Source of the DNA: Photobacterium sp. TLY01
GTDB lineage: Bacteria > Pseudomonadota > Gammaproteobacteria > Enterobacterales > Vibrionaceae
Length of the DNA stretch: 64,000 nt
Direction: 5' to 3'
Assembly (NCBI RefSeq): GCF_021432065.1
Contig: NZ_CP090364.1
Location: 1,254,601 to 1,318,600 of the forward strand
In this document: positions 55,614 to 63,043 of the stretch, piece by piece
How the letters are laid out: the number at the start of each line of letters is the position of its first letter
Position numbering within the stretch: the first letter of the stretch is position 1
The notes under the pieces: model-generated
What the model was told of the DNA's origin: nothing
Seen by the model: only the letters and a program-made list of their open reading frames with translations
The model's database searches: none
Made by a program: the position numbers and the translations under genes

Positions 55614-56143
55614 GGCGTCAGACACCTTTGTAGTTGTTGTAATCCACGGCGAATCCAGCTTTTAATGGTGCCCAGCGGTTTATCCAGATAGTGCACCACT
55701 TCCTGATGGCTCAGCCCGTTAAAGTAAGCCAGATGAATTGCCTGTTGGTGCTCCTGGGGCAGTTCATCAATGCACTGGCTTAATTTGTGTCCGGCATCCA
55801 GATCGGCAAACCTGTCATCGTTATCTTCCGGTGGCGCAGGTTCACCCGTGAAGGCGTCTTCTTTCCTGACCTTCTGGTAGCGCAGTATGTCGAGAGCCCG
55901 GTATCTGGCAATACTGATCATCCAGGTCAGGACACTGCCTTTATGGTGCTGATAATCGGCGGCGTTATGCCAGATTTTCACATAAGCATCCTGTATCGCT
56001 TCCTCGGCCAGCGCACGGTTCCCCAGCATTTTCAGGCATACCGCCAGCAGTTTGCCGCTGGTTTGCTGATACAACCTGGCGAAGGCCTGCCTGTCGCCCA
56101 GTGCCGTGGCGCTGATGAGTTTGAGATGATCGTCCTGATCCAT
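55610..56143 (-). CDS. ECF RNA polymerase sigma factor
   Basis: 177-residue sigma-70 family protein of the ECF group: region 2 (FARLYQQTSGKLLAVCLKMLGNRALAEEAIQDAYVKIWHNA, SVLTWMISIARYRALDILR) and region 4 (DELPQEHQQAIHLAYFNGLSHQEVVHYLDKPLGTIKSWIRRGLQQL). Region 3 is absent, as in ECF factors. The start is ATG at 56143, with AAGGA six bases ahead; the frame open to 56197 has no support. It is followed by its anti-sigma gene and preceded by the HupE/DUF4331 genes on the same strand, which are its likely regulon. Confidence 0.93.
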   Translation of the reverse strand: MDQDDHLKLISATALGDRQAFARLYQQTSGKLLAVCLKMLGNRALAEEAIQDAYVKIWHNAADYQHHKGSVLTWMISIARYRALDILRYQKVRKEDAFTGEPAPPEDNDDRFADLDAGHKLSQCIDELPQEHQQAIHLAYFNGLSHQEVVHYLDKPLGTIKSWIRRGLQQLQRCLTP

Positions 56144-56269
56144 GTCTGTCCTTGTACTGTGATGAAGAAATACGTTAAGAAACTGATTTATCAGCATGTT
56201 TTAACGTTAGCATCCACAATCGTATTCGCCAGTAATATCACGTCTGTTTTTGATATACGCGCCACAAAT

Positions 56270-57382
56270 TCAGAGGCGCTCTATAGACCACTGTGCCGCC
56301 ATCAAAGCAATACATGCTGAACCCGCAGGCATAAACCAGCGCTGGTAGCGCCATTGATGTCTGACAAGTATTAACACAGGTAAAGCAAGCAGCAGTATCG
56401 ACAATTGTCCGAGTTCGACCCCTAAATTGAATGCCACAACCGCCAGCAATGTATGGCTGGACGGCAGCCCCAGTTCGCCAAGCACAGACGCAAACCCCAT
56501 ACCGTGCAGTAAACCAAAACCAAAGGTCACCCAGCCCAGCTTAGTGATGAGCGGAAAGATATTATTCAGGGCGGCAAAAAGGACAGACAGAGCGATCAGG
56601 AGCTCGACCCACCGGCTTGATGGTAACCAGTTCAGCGCCGTTGCTGTCAGCGTAATCGAGTGGGCAAGGGTAAAGGCCGTGATAATCCAGGTGGTGCTGA
56701 TCAGTATCGATTTTGGGCTGTCGATGCCTTTCCACTGCCGATTATCGCGGTACAGCACACAAGTCAGGAGTAAGGCCAGCAGAAACAGGATATGGTCGGT
56801 TCCGATCAGGATATGGACGATCCCCTGATACAGATACTCACGTGCCGTTTCGCCCATGGCAGAGGATTGCATGTTGATCGCCAGTGAGCGGTTGTTGGTA
56901 TCCATGATTCTGTTGATGCTTTGCTCTGGCTGAGCAACATTCACGATCAGTTTATGGCCGGTATTGATGTCGAACATCGCCTGATAGGACAGGCTCAGTC
57001 CGGTAGCCGACAGACAATTGATCTCTAACGGCAGCCACAGATAGGGCAGGTTGGCGTGTGATTCCAGCATCATGTTGCCAGTGACAGTCAGGTTGCAGCG
57101 ACGTCCGCCCTGCTCGACGGCCAGTTGGCTGAGTAACTGTGTTTGTATTGCTGGCTGCTGGCTTTCCAGTTCGCGCCAGCTCAGCTTGCCGTCCTGATTG
57201 GTATCCAGCACGATCCCCTTATCAGCCATCAAAGGGTAGAGATCTGACAGTTGCAGTTGCCAGTTTCCGCTCAGCGTGGCGTTATTATCTTGCGCCAGGG
57301 TCAGATACGCTGTGCTTAGTTGGTGTGCTTGTGCAGAGAATGCTGCCACAAGCAGTGCAAAAATGATAACGAGAGTTCGCAT
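56270..57382 (-). CDS. HupE/UreJ-like membrane protein with N-terminal EF-hand
   Basis: 370 residues: signal peptide ending AQAH, an extracytoplasmic domain (about 20-190) with a canonical EF-hand loop DTNQDGKLSWRE (Asp60 to Glu71), and a C-terminal HupE/UreJ_2 domain of about six membrane segments, with HILIGTDHILFLLALLL, FTLAHSITLTATAL and FGFGLLHGMGFASVLGELG. His-rich membrane motifs of this kind are linked to metal handling. It lies 21 bases after the repeat-protein gene and before the ECF sigma gene. Metal substrate unknown. Confidence 0.87.
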   Translation of the reverse strand: MRTLVIIFALLVAAFSAQAHQLSTAYLTLAQDNNATLSGNWQLQLSDLYPLMADKGIVLDTNQDGKLSWRELESQQPAIQTQLLSQLAVEQGGRRCNLTVTGNMMLESHANLPYLWLPLEINCLSATGLSLSYQAMFDINTGHKLIVNVAQPEQSINRIMDTNNRSLAINMQSSAMGETAREYLYQGIVHILIGTDHILFLLALLLTCVLYRDNRQWKGIDSPKSILISTTWIITAFTLAHSITLTATALNWLPSSRWVELLIALSVLFAALNNIFPLITKLGWVTFGFGLLHGMGFASVLGELGLPSSHTLLAVVAFNLGVELGQLSILLLALPVLILVRHQWRYQRWFMPAGSACIALMAAQWSIERL

Positions 57383-57403
57383 GGTCGCCCTTCCTTGATA
57401 GCG

Positions 57404-58456
57404 TTATGACTGCGGATTAAAAGCCTGTTCAGCATCTATCAGCAATTGTCGGTCTGATAACAGGCGGTTTTGCTGCCAGTTGATTTTGGCCCAGAACAGT
57501 GCCTTGTCAGGGCGATCACCGAGCAGCAGGTAATAGCTCGCCAGTAAACTAGCGTGGGTGGTATCTTGCCGTTGTTCCCGCAAAGTGATCCGGTTCAGAC
57601 AGCGAACCTGCCAGTGTTGGAATGTCCCTGTCATCTGTTCTGCGAGTGCCAGTTTCAGCAGCAGATTGTCATCAGCTTCCCCTGTACGGGAAGCAATATC
57701 TGCCAGGGTGGTGAGTACAGCCTGAGGGTTGTCCTGAGCCAGTTGAGCCTCTGCCCATAAACTCAGATAGCTGATAGGACGTTGACTGTCGGCAGGCAGG
57801 CTGAGGTGCGCCAGGGCTTCTTCCGGGCGGTTAAGCGCCAGTGCCATCCCTGCCAGGATCTGCATGAGCCAGACAGATTCTTCCTGATGTTGTGACGGAT
57901 AACGCGTGGCAACTGACTGAAGTTCACGGTAGCTCTGGACGCGGTTGTCTTCGGTTATCGCTTGCTGAAAACTGTTGTCCAGTGCGCAGGCCGCCGAGAC
58001 GAGCATTGAAGACCGGCCAATAAGCTGCAGGCACGATTGCCTGGCTTGCGTGAATTTGCCTTGGATGGTCTGCACGCTGGCCAGCAGTAATCGTGCACTG
58101 GCATCATCGGGCTGCTGTGCCAGTAAACGCTTTAGCGTTTGCTCTGCACCTTTGAAATTATGCTGGTGCTGCTGAATCCTGGCCCAGAGGTAGAGGGCCT
58201 CTGGGGAGGCGTTCGTATTCAGATGTGGCTGTATCAGAGCATCGGCCAGGCTGAAGCCATCAATCGTGCCGGACGGACGCTGCGCGTTGTCAATTAAGGT
58301 GCGTATGTCTTCCAGTGTCGCTGACTGGACAGCCAGTTCCGGTACCATCAGCAAAGCGGCATCCTGATTGTCAGGCAGGTAAGGCTTTGCAAACACGGAT
58401 ACACTGCATAACGCGGCAATACCGATCATCAGTGCAGGAAAAGAATGTGTATTCAT
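57404..58456 (-). CDS. Secreted tetratricopeptide-type helical repeat protein
   Basis: 350 residues with a signal peptide ending VSVFA. The rest is alpha-helical with TPR-like units (ALYLWARIQQHQHNFKGAEQTLKRLLAQQPDDASARLLLASVQTIQGKFTQARQSCLQLI and others). No catalytic residue is seen; a periplasmic scaffold role is likely. Part of the DUF4331/HupE/sigma run, with a hairpin between it and the lipoprotein gene upstream. Confidence 0.83.
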   Translation of the reverse strand: MNTHSFPALMIGIAALCSVSVFAKPYLPDNQDAALLMVPELAVQSATLEDIRTLIDNAQRPSGTIDGFSLADALIQPHLNTNASPEALYLWARIQQHQHNFKGAEQTLKRLLAQQPDDASARLLLASVQTIQGKFTQARQSCLQLIGRSSMLVSAACALDNSFQQAITEDNRVQSYRELQSVATRYPSQHQEESVWLMQILAGMALALNRPEEALAHLSLPADSQRPISYLSLWAEAQLAQDNPQAVLTTLADIASRTGEADDNLLLKLALAEQMTGTFQHWQVRCLNRITLREQRQDTTHASLLASYYLLLGDRPDKALFWAKINWQQNRLLSDRQLLIDAEQAFNPQS

Positions 58457-58510
58457 GGGACGATTTCCTTAAAAAGTGGCCATCCCTGGCCGATCGAACA
58501 CAACGCAAAG

Positions 58511-58530
58511 GTGGCCTGGCAACAGGCCAC
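58511..58530 (-). terminator. Intra-operon hairpin
   Basis: Perfect eight-base stem GTGGCCTG / CAGGCCAC with four-base loop, in the 85-base gap between the lipoprotein and repeat-protein genes. No strong T run follows, so it may be a partial terminator or mRNA-stability element. Confidence 0.5.
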
Positions 58531-58541
58531 AGCAGGTAACC

Positions 58542-59048
58542 TTATTCCATCAGCAGATCGTCATAAAAATCCGGACTGCTGACGTCGTTACTGACAGAGC
58601 GCCCGCGCAGACTTTTCGGTGTACTGTTTAACGGGGCATTGAATACCTCTCGGCTGAACGAGGCAAAGCTGACCTGAAGTACCTCAATCGTGACAGAGAC
58701 TTGTGCACTGACTGGCTCGTTGTTTCCGTCACTGACCGTGTAGCTAAACTGGTCGTTCCCTGTTATCCCACTGGCCGGGGTATAGGTGACGGTGCCGCCT
58801 GGTGTGATCACGACTGTACCCTGACCCGGCGCATTGCCGAGCGCAAAGCGAAGGGTGTCGCCATCTTTGTCTGTCGCTTTAAGTGAGCCGGTTATTGGGG
58901 TATCGGTTTGTGTTGTCAGACTCAGCGGCATTGCGACCGGGGCGGCATTTGTCCCCCCGGGTGCATCCTGACCGGAATCTGAACTGCCGTTACAGCCTGC
59001 CAGGATCACGGCTGAAAGCAGCAAGGTCGTGCGAATAGATCGAGTCAT
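58542..59048 (-). CDS. Small lipoprotein with Ig/cadherin-like domain
   Basis: 168 residues. Lipobox ILAGC near residue 19 precedes GSSDSG and a single bacterial Ig-like/VCBS-type domain with ATDKDGDTLRFALGNAPGQGTVVITPGGTVTYTPASGITGNDQFSYTVSDG, usual in calcium-binding adhesion domains. The C-terminal 50 residues (SFASFSREVFNAPLNSTPKSLRGRS) are unlike known domains. It lies 11 bases after the DUF4331 gene and is surely co-transcribed. Function unknown. Confidence 0.83.
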   Translation of the reverse strand: MTRSIRTTLLLSAVILAGCNGSSDSGQDAPGGTNAAPVAMPLSLTTQTDTPITGSLKATDKDGDTLRFALGNAPGQGTVVITPGGTVTYTPASGITGNDQFSYTVSDGNNEPVSAQVSVTIEVLQVSFASFSREVFNAPLNSTPKSLRGRSVSNDVSSPDFYDDLLME

Positions 59049-59059
59049 AGTGCTGCTCC

Positions 59060-60658
59060 TTACTCTGAAACCATGTCAGTACCAGAACCGGAAAGAGGTG
59101 GTGCAAGGTAGGGGAAACTGTCATCCATCATGGTGGCATTGACCGGTGCGCCATCAGTAAAGGGGACGTTGCCGACATTGGCATCTTCGGGTTGGCACAG
59201 ACCCAGATCAGTATCCGTTCCGTTTACCGGAATGGGGTAGCACAAGCGGCCCATGACCACACGCAGCGCAATATCGACTACATCATCACCGGGTCTGCGG
59301 CCATTAGGAAAACCCGCCAGATCGTCACCCGCAACACCGAAAGACGATTGCTGAGAAACAGGTTTGGCAGCAATCGCCGTATTCAGGCGTAACATCTCAG
59401 AAGGTGTGACCGTTTTGAGCTGATTGACCCCGGGGAAACCGGTCAGAAATGCAGTGACCAGATCGTTGCGAGGGAAATTGGTGGGCGCCAGTGTGGCTAG
59501 GTTGGTTCCCAGTGTCGCATTGACCGCGTCTTTGAACAGAATGTTCAGCAACTCTGGCAGACTTGGGTGTGTGACGTATGTTGCGAACTGAGTATCATCG
59601 GCAGGTTTGGCTGCTGAGAAGGTATCTTTATCTTTTAAGCCGATCACCAGCTCATTGACCAGCGGGTTGCCCAGTCTTGAGACCTGGGTCAGCGCGCCAC
59701 CATTGACTTCCGGACGGGCGAAGGTCGCATTCGGATTCAGAATCCTTGCCTGTGGCAAGCTGGCCGTTGTCCAGGCACCTATGGTGCCGTTGCCATCGCC
59801 GGTAATACAGACTTTGGGGACTTCAATGGCCAGCTCGGTGACATTTTTGAGCCTCAGATCATCATTGTCGGCTGACTGAGTAATCCCACCCGGAAAGCCG
59901 CCGCCATCAGAGGCACCGGGCGCACTGTCGCCCTCAACAGGCACATAGTTGACCAAATCGAAGGTTTTACCCAGATTGACAACAAAAGGGTCTTTACGCT
60001 GACCGGCAAAGACTTTGCCCGTTGCGGCGCAGCCCGGCATGGTAAATTCATAGATGAACTGATTGGCGTAATTGACATAGCCGCTTTCGCTGCCAAAGGT
60101 TTTGGTACCGATAAAATCCAGCGGCTTATGAAATTCTGTCTGGCCTGTTGATACATTGGTCAGCTTGGTTGGCTGGCCATTTTGCTGGGGGCCGTTGACC
60201 AGACTCAGGGTGTAAGTTTCACTGAAATTAGCCGCGCTCTGATCTGCGGCACTAATCCCTCCAACAACTTTTAACGGCACCGCTACAGACTGTGTTTCTC
60301 CGCTGTTGCCGATATTCAGCGCGACGCCCATGTTGTTGTTCGGCAGTGCATTTTTAAAATTGAACTGAAAGGTCAGATCTTCAACGGCATCACCGTCGTT
60401 ATCGATATGAATGCTGTACACGGCGGCGGGATCCATGGCGAAGTAGTTCGGGCCACCGTAGGCATCTTGCAGCGGGATGTAGTTGGCGATCAGGGTGACG
60501 TAATCTTCCCGGCCGCTTTCATAACTGTTGAAGGCGTAAAAGTCGGTAGAGTCCAGCGTGGGAAGCCGGGTGATGTTTGGTGCTTCCCGGTGACTGGAAG
60601 CTGACGCGATGCCGGAAAGGCTCATCGCAATGACACTCACAACGAGTTTGGTATTCAT
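59060..60658 (-). CDS. DUF4331-family secreted protein
   Basis: 532 residues with a 20-residue signal peptide ending IASA. It begins the mature protein with SSHREAPNITRLPTLDSTDFYAF, the hallmark of DUF4331, and has many Asn/Asp-rich loops (VYSIHIDNDGDAVEDLTFQFNF) consistent with calcium binding. The C terminus (RPGDDVVDIALRVVMGRLCY) is also conserved in the family. First gene of a six-gene run ending with an ECF sigma/anti-sigma pair. Divergent from a TetR gene. Function unknown; location is periplasmic or extracellular. Confidence 0.87.
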   Translation of the reverse strand: MNTKLVVSVIAMSLSGIASASSHREAPNITRLPTLDSTDFYAFNSYESGREDYVTLIANYIPLQDAYGGPNYFAMDPAAVYSIHIDNDGDAVEDLTFQFNFKNALPNNNMGVALNIGNSGETQSVAVPLKVVGGISAADQSAANFSETYTLSLVNGPQQNGQPTKLTNVSTGQTEFHKPLDFIGTKTFGSESGYVNYANQFIYEFTMPGCAATGKVFAGQRKDPFVVNLGKTFDLVNYVPVEGDSAPGASDGGGFPGGITQSADNDDLRLKNVTELAIEVPKVCITGDGNGTIGAWTTASLPQARILNPNATFARPEVNGGALTQVSRLGNPLVNELVIGLKDKDTFSAAKPADDTQFATYVTHPSLPELLNILFKDAVNATLGTNLATLAPTNFPRNDLVTAFLTGFPGVNQLKTVTPSEMLRLNTAIAAKPVSQQSSFGVAGDDLAGFPNGRRPGDDVVDIALRVVMGRLCYPIPVNGTDTDLGLCQPEDANVGNVPFTDGAPVNATMMDDSFPYLAPPLSGSGTDMVSE

Positions 60659-60731
60659 GATGGATCCTTTTTTTGTTGTTGGTGGTCATTGAGTAAACGA
60701 TTGGGGACGGCAACTGGATGCAAAAAATTTA

Positions 60732-60760
60732 CGGCGATACAGAAAAAAGAGAAATCGCCG
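60732..60760. promoter_or_regulatory. Inverted repeat in the DUF4331/TetR divergent region
   Basis: CGGCGAT (60732-60738) and ATCGCCG (60754-60760), perfect 7-base arms 15 bases apart, between divergent start codons. Could be an operator or an mRNA hairpin in the DUF4331 leader. Confidence 0.4.
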
Positions 60761-60853
60761 GAGATATCAGGCAAATAACTTGGTCAGATCTTGATTCGCA
60801 GGTCAGTTCGACTAGTATGAGGCGTTACATCGGTTGGAGGGTGAAATCAGGTT

Positions 60854-61465
60854 ATGTCACGTATTCGAGAAAAAAATCAGGAAGTTATTATCAAGTTTGC
60901 GGGCCGCCTGTTTGCTGAACAGGGGTTTGCGGCAACCAAAGTGGCCGATATTGCCAAGTTGGCCGACGTCCCCAAGCCGAACGTGTATTACTACTTCAAG
61001 ACCAAAGAAAACCTCTATCGTGCGGTGCTGGAAAGTGTGACCCAGCCATTGCTGGAGGCCTCCAGCCCGATTGAGCAGCTGGATGATCCGGTTCAGGCGC
61101 TGACCGCTTATATTCAGACCAAACTGCGCATTTCCCGTGATCACCCATTTGCGTCCAAAGTGTTCGCCAATGAAGTGATGTCGGGGGCGCCGTATCTGCC
61201 GTCAGATATCGGTGATGAGCTGCTGGCGCAGTCAAGAATGATCATTGCCAAGCTGGAGCGCTGGATTGAGAAGGGTGTGATGGCGCGGGTGTCGCCGCAG
61301 CATCTGATGTTTACGATTTGGGCGTCGACCCAGACCTATGCTGATTTCAGCTGGCAGATTTGCAATGTACTGGAAAAAGAAGCGCTGGATGATCAGGATT
61401 TTGCGGATGCCGCAGAATTTCTGACACAACTGGTGATTCGGGGCTGTCAGATAAAATCAGCCTGA
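60854..61465 (+). CDS. TetR-family regulator, RutR-like
   Basis: 203-residue regulator: HTH segment FAGRLFAEQGFAATKVADIAKLADVPKPNVYYYFKTKENLYRAVL and a C-terminal domain with HPFASKVFANEVMSGAP and WASTQTYADFSWQICNVLEK, close to RutR, the pyrimidine/purine-sensing regulator. The ATG at 60854 has no ideal ribosome site (GGAGGG lies further up). It is convergent with an 8-oxoguanine-deaminase-like gene and near a nucleobase permease, so it likely controls purine or pyrimidine use. Alternatively it regulates the divergent DUF4331 run. Confidence 0.85.
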   Translation: MSRIREKNQEVIIKFAGRLFAEQGFAATKVADIAKLADVPKPNVYYYFKTKENLYRAVLESVTQPLLEASSPIEQLDDPVQALTAYIQTKLRISRDHPFASKVFANEVMSGAPYLPSDIGDELLAQSRMIIAKLERWIEKGVMARVSPQHLMFTIWASTQTYADFSWQICNVLEKEALDDQDFADAAEFLTQLVIRGCQIKSA

Positions 61466-61488
61466 AGTTGAGAGACTCAAGCATAAAA

Positions 61489-61526
61489 AAGCGCTTCCGC
61501 CCAACGAGGTAAGAGCGAAAGCGCTT
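61489..61526 (-). terminator. Terminator of the amidohydrolase gene
   Basis: Stem of AAGCGCTTCCGC (61489-61500) with GCGAAAGCGCTT (61515-61526), one mismatch, 14-base loop; on the minus strand followed by T5-6. 43 bases past the amidohydrolase stop. Confidence 0.8.
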
Positions 61527-61568
61527 GGGTGTTATATCCTGAACAAAAACAAGGGTGTAACTAAGCGA

Positions 61569-62939
61569 TTATCGGCGTTGCTGGAATCGCTCGACCAGAC
61601 GTTTTGCGGCTGCCTGATGACGGCTCAGCAGTGCCGGTAAATCAACACCGATCACCCTGCCATCATGGACACGCCATTGTCCCGCCACCATGACTCTGTC
61701 TGCCTGATGGGCGCCACAAAGCACCAGTGCCGCCAATGGGTCATGTGCGCCTGAGAAGCGGATATCATCCAGTCGGAACATGGCGATGTCTGCCTGCTTA
61801 CCCACCTCCAGCGTACCGAAATCGTCACGGCCCATCGCGCGTGCCGATCCCGACGTTGCCCAGCGCAGGGCATCGAAATGGGTGACATCCGCCGAACCAT
61901 AACGCAGGCGCTGAATATACAGCCCCATCCGTACTTCATTGACCAGATTTGAGCCGTCGTTCGATGCTGAGCCATCAACGCCCAGTCCGACTTTCACGCC
62001 CGCCGCTTCCAGTTCTTTGTTACGGCAGATACCGGAAGCCAGCATCATGTTCGATGACGGGCAATGACAGATACCGACTTCGGCTTTCCCTAAACGGCGA
62101 ATTTCTTCTTCGTTAAAGTGAATGCCGTGTGCCAGCCAGGTACGGTGGTTCAGCCAGCCGGTTTCTTCCAGGTAATCAACAGGGCGCAAGCCGAAACGCT
62201 CCAGACAGAAGTTTTCTTCATCAATGGTTTCACATAAATGGGTGTGAACCATGACATTTTCACGTTCTGCCAGACGTGCGGTTTCTTTCATCAGATCTGT
62301 GGTCACTGAGAAAGGCGAGCAGGGCGCCAGGGCAATCTGGGTCATCGCGCCATCACCACGCTGATGGTACTGGCGGATCAGACGCATGCTGTCATCGAGT
62401 ATGGTGTCTTCTTTCTGAATGGTATGGCGCGGTGGCAGGCCGCCTTCATCTTCGCCCAGACTCATTGAGCCGCGGGTAAAGATAGAACGGATGCCCAGTT
62501 TCCTGGCCGTTTCGACCTGAATATCAATGGCATGTTCCAGTCCGCGAGGGATCAGGTAATGGTGATCCGAGGCGGTTGTACAACCGGACATCATCAGCTC
62601 AACCAGGGCCAGCTCAGTGGCGACCTGCATCATTTCTTCATCAAGACCCGCCCAGACCGGATACAAGGTTTTGAGCCAATGGAACAGCTCTTTGTTCAGT
62701 GCATCCGGGTAGGCACGGGTCAGGGTTTGATAGAAATGATGGTGGGCATTGACCAGACCGGGCGTGACGACGTGCTCACTGGCATCAATCACCTGATCGG
62801 GTTTGTTCACGGGTTGAGCACCAAGAGGAACCAGTTCAATCACTTGACTGCCTTGAATGACGACGCCTCCGCGCGCATCCAAGTCTGTGTTTGAGCCAGT
62901 GTAAATGGCTAAAGGGTTTTTCAGCCAGATGGTTACCAT
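61569..62939 (-). CDS. 8-oxoguanine deaminase-like amidohydrolase
   Basis: 456-residue zinc hydrolase of the AtzB/TrzA/guanine deaminase group. Metal motif GLVNAHHHFYQTLTRA, later TTASDHHYLIP, VHTHLCET, THLCETIDEENF and AHGIHFNEEE, and the catalytic Asp in GVDGSASNDGSNLVNE, all as in 8-oxoguanine deaminase of Pseudomonas. The likely reaction is 8-oxoguanine to uric acid. Downstream of the NCS2 permease gene on the same strand (104 bases). The ATG at 62939 follows AAGGA. Close relatives act on other amino-azines, so substrate is a strong guess only. Confidence 0.87.
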   Translation of the reverse strand: MVTIWLKNPLAIYTGSNTDLDARGGVVIQGSQVIELVPLGAQPVNKPDQVIDASEHVVTPGLVNAHHHFYQTLTRAYPDALNKELFHWLKTLYPVWAGLDEEMMQVATELALVELMMSGCTTASDHHYLIPRGLEHAIDIQVETARKLGIRSIFTRGSMSLGEDEGGLPPRHTIQKEDTILDDSMRLIRQYHQRGDGAMTQIALAPCSPFSVTTDLMKETARLAERENVMVHTHLCETIDEENFCLERFGLRPVDYLEETGWLNHRTWLAHGIHFNEEEIRRLGKAEVGICHCPSSNMMLASGICRNKELEAAGVKVGLGVDGSASNDGSNLVNEVRMGLYIQRLRYGSADVTHFDALRWATSGSARAMGRDDFGTLEVGKQADIAMFRLDDIRFSGAHDPLAALVLCGAHQADRVMVAGQWRVHDGRVIGVDLPALLSRHQAAAKRLVERFQQRR

Positions 62940-62991
62940 TTTGTTTTCCTTAGCCTTCTCTGCCGTTACCGAGGAGAAGGTCTTATGGGGT

Positions 62992-63010
62992 GGGGATCCT
63001 CAGGATCCCC
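62992..63010 (-). terminator. Palindromic stem-loop between permease and amidohydrolase genes
   Basis: GGGGATCCT-C-AGGATCCCC, a perfect 19-base palindrome; as RNA a 7-base stem with a CTCAG loop. No T run follows. Lies 33 bases past the permease stop; may reduce read-through into the amidohydrolase gene. Confidence 0.45.
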
Positions 63011-63043
63011 GGGTTAATATGAGTGTGTTATTGATCTCTCTGT

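Noticed and set aside
60659-60853. ECF-type autoregulated promoter before the DUF4331 gene
   Set aside because: Several GAAC-like and CGT-like words occur, but no pair with correct spacing stands out or repeats before the sigma gene, so I did not assign one.
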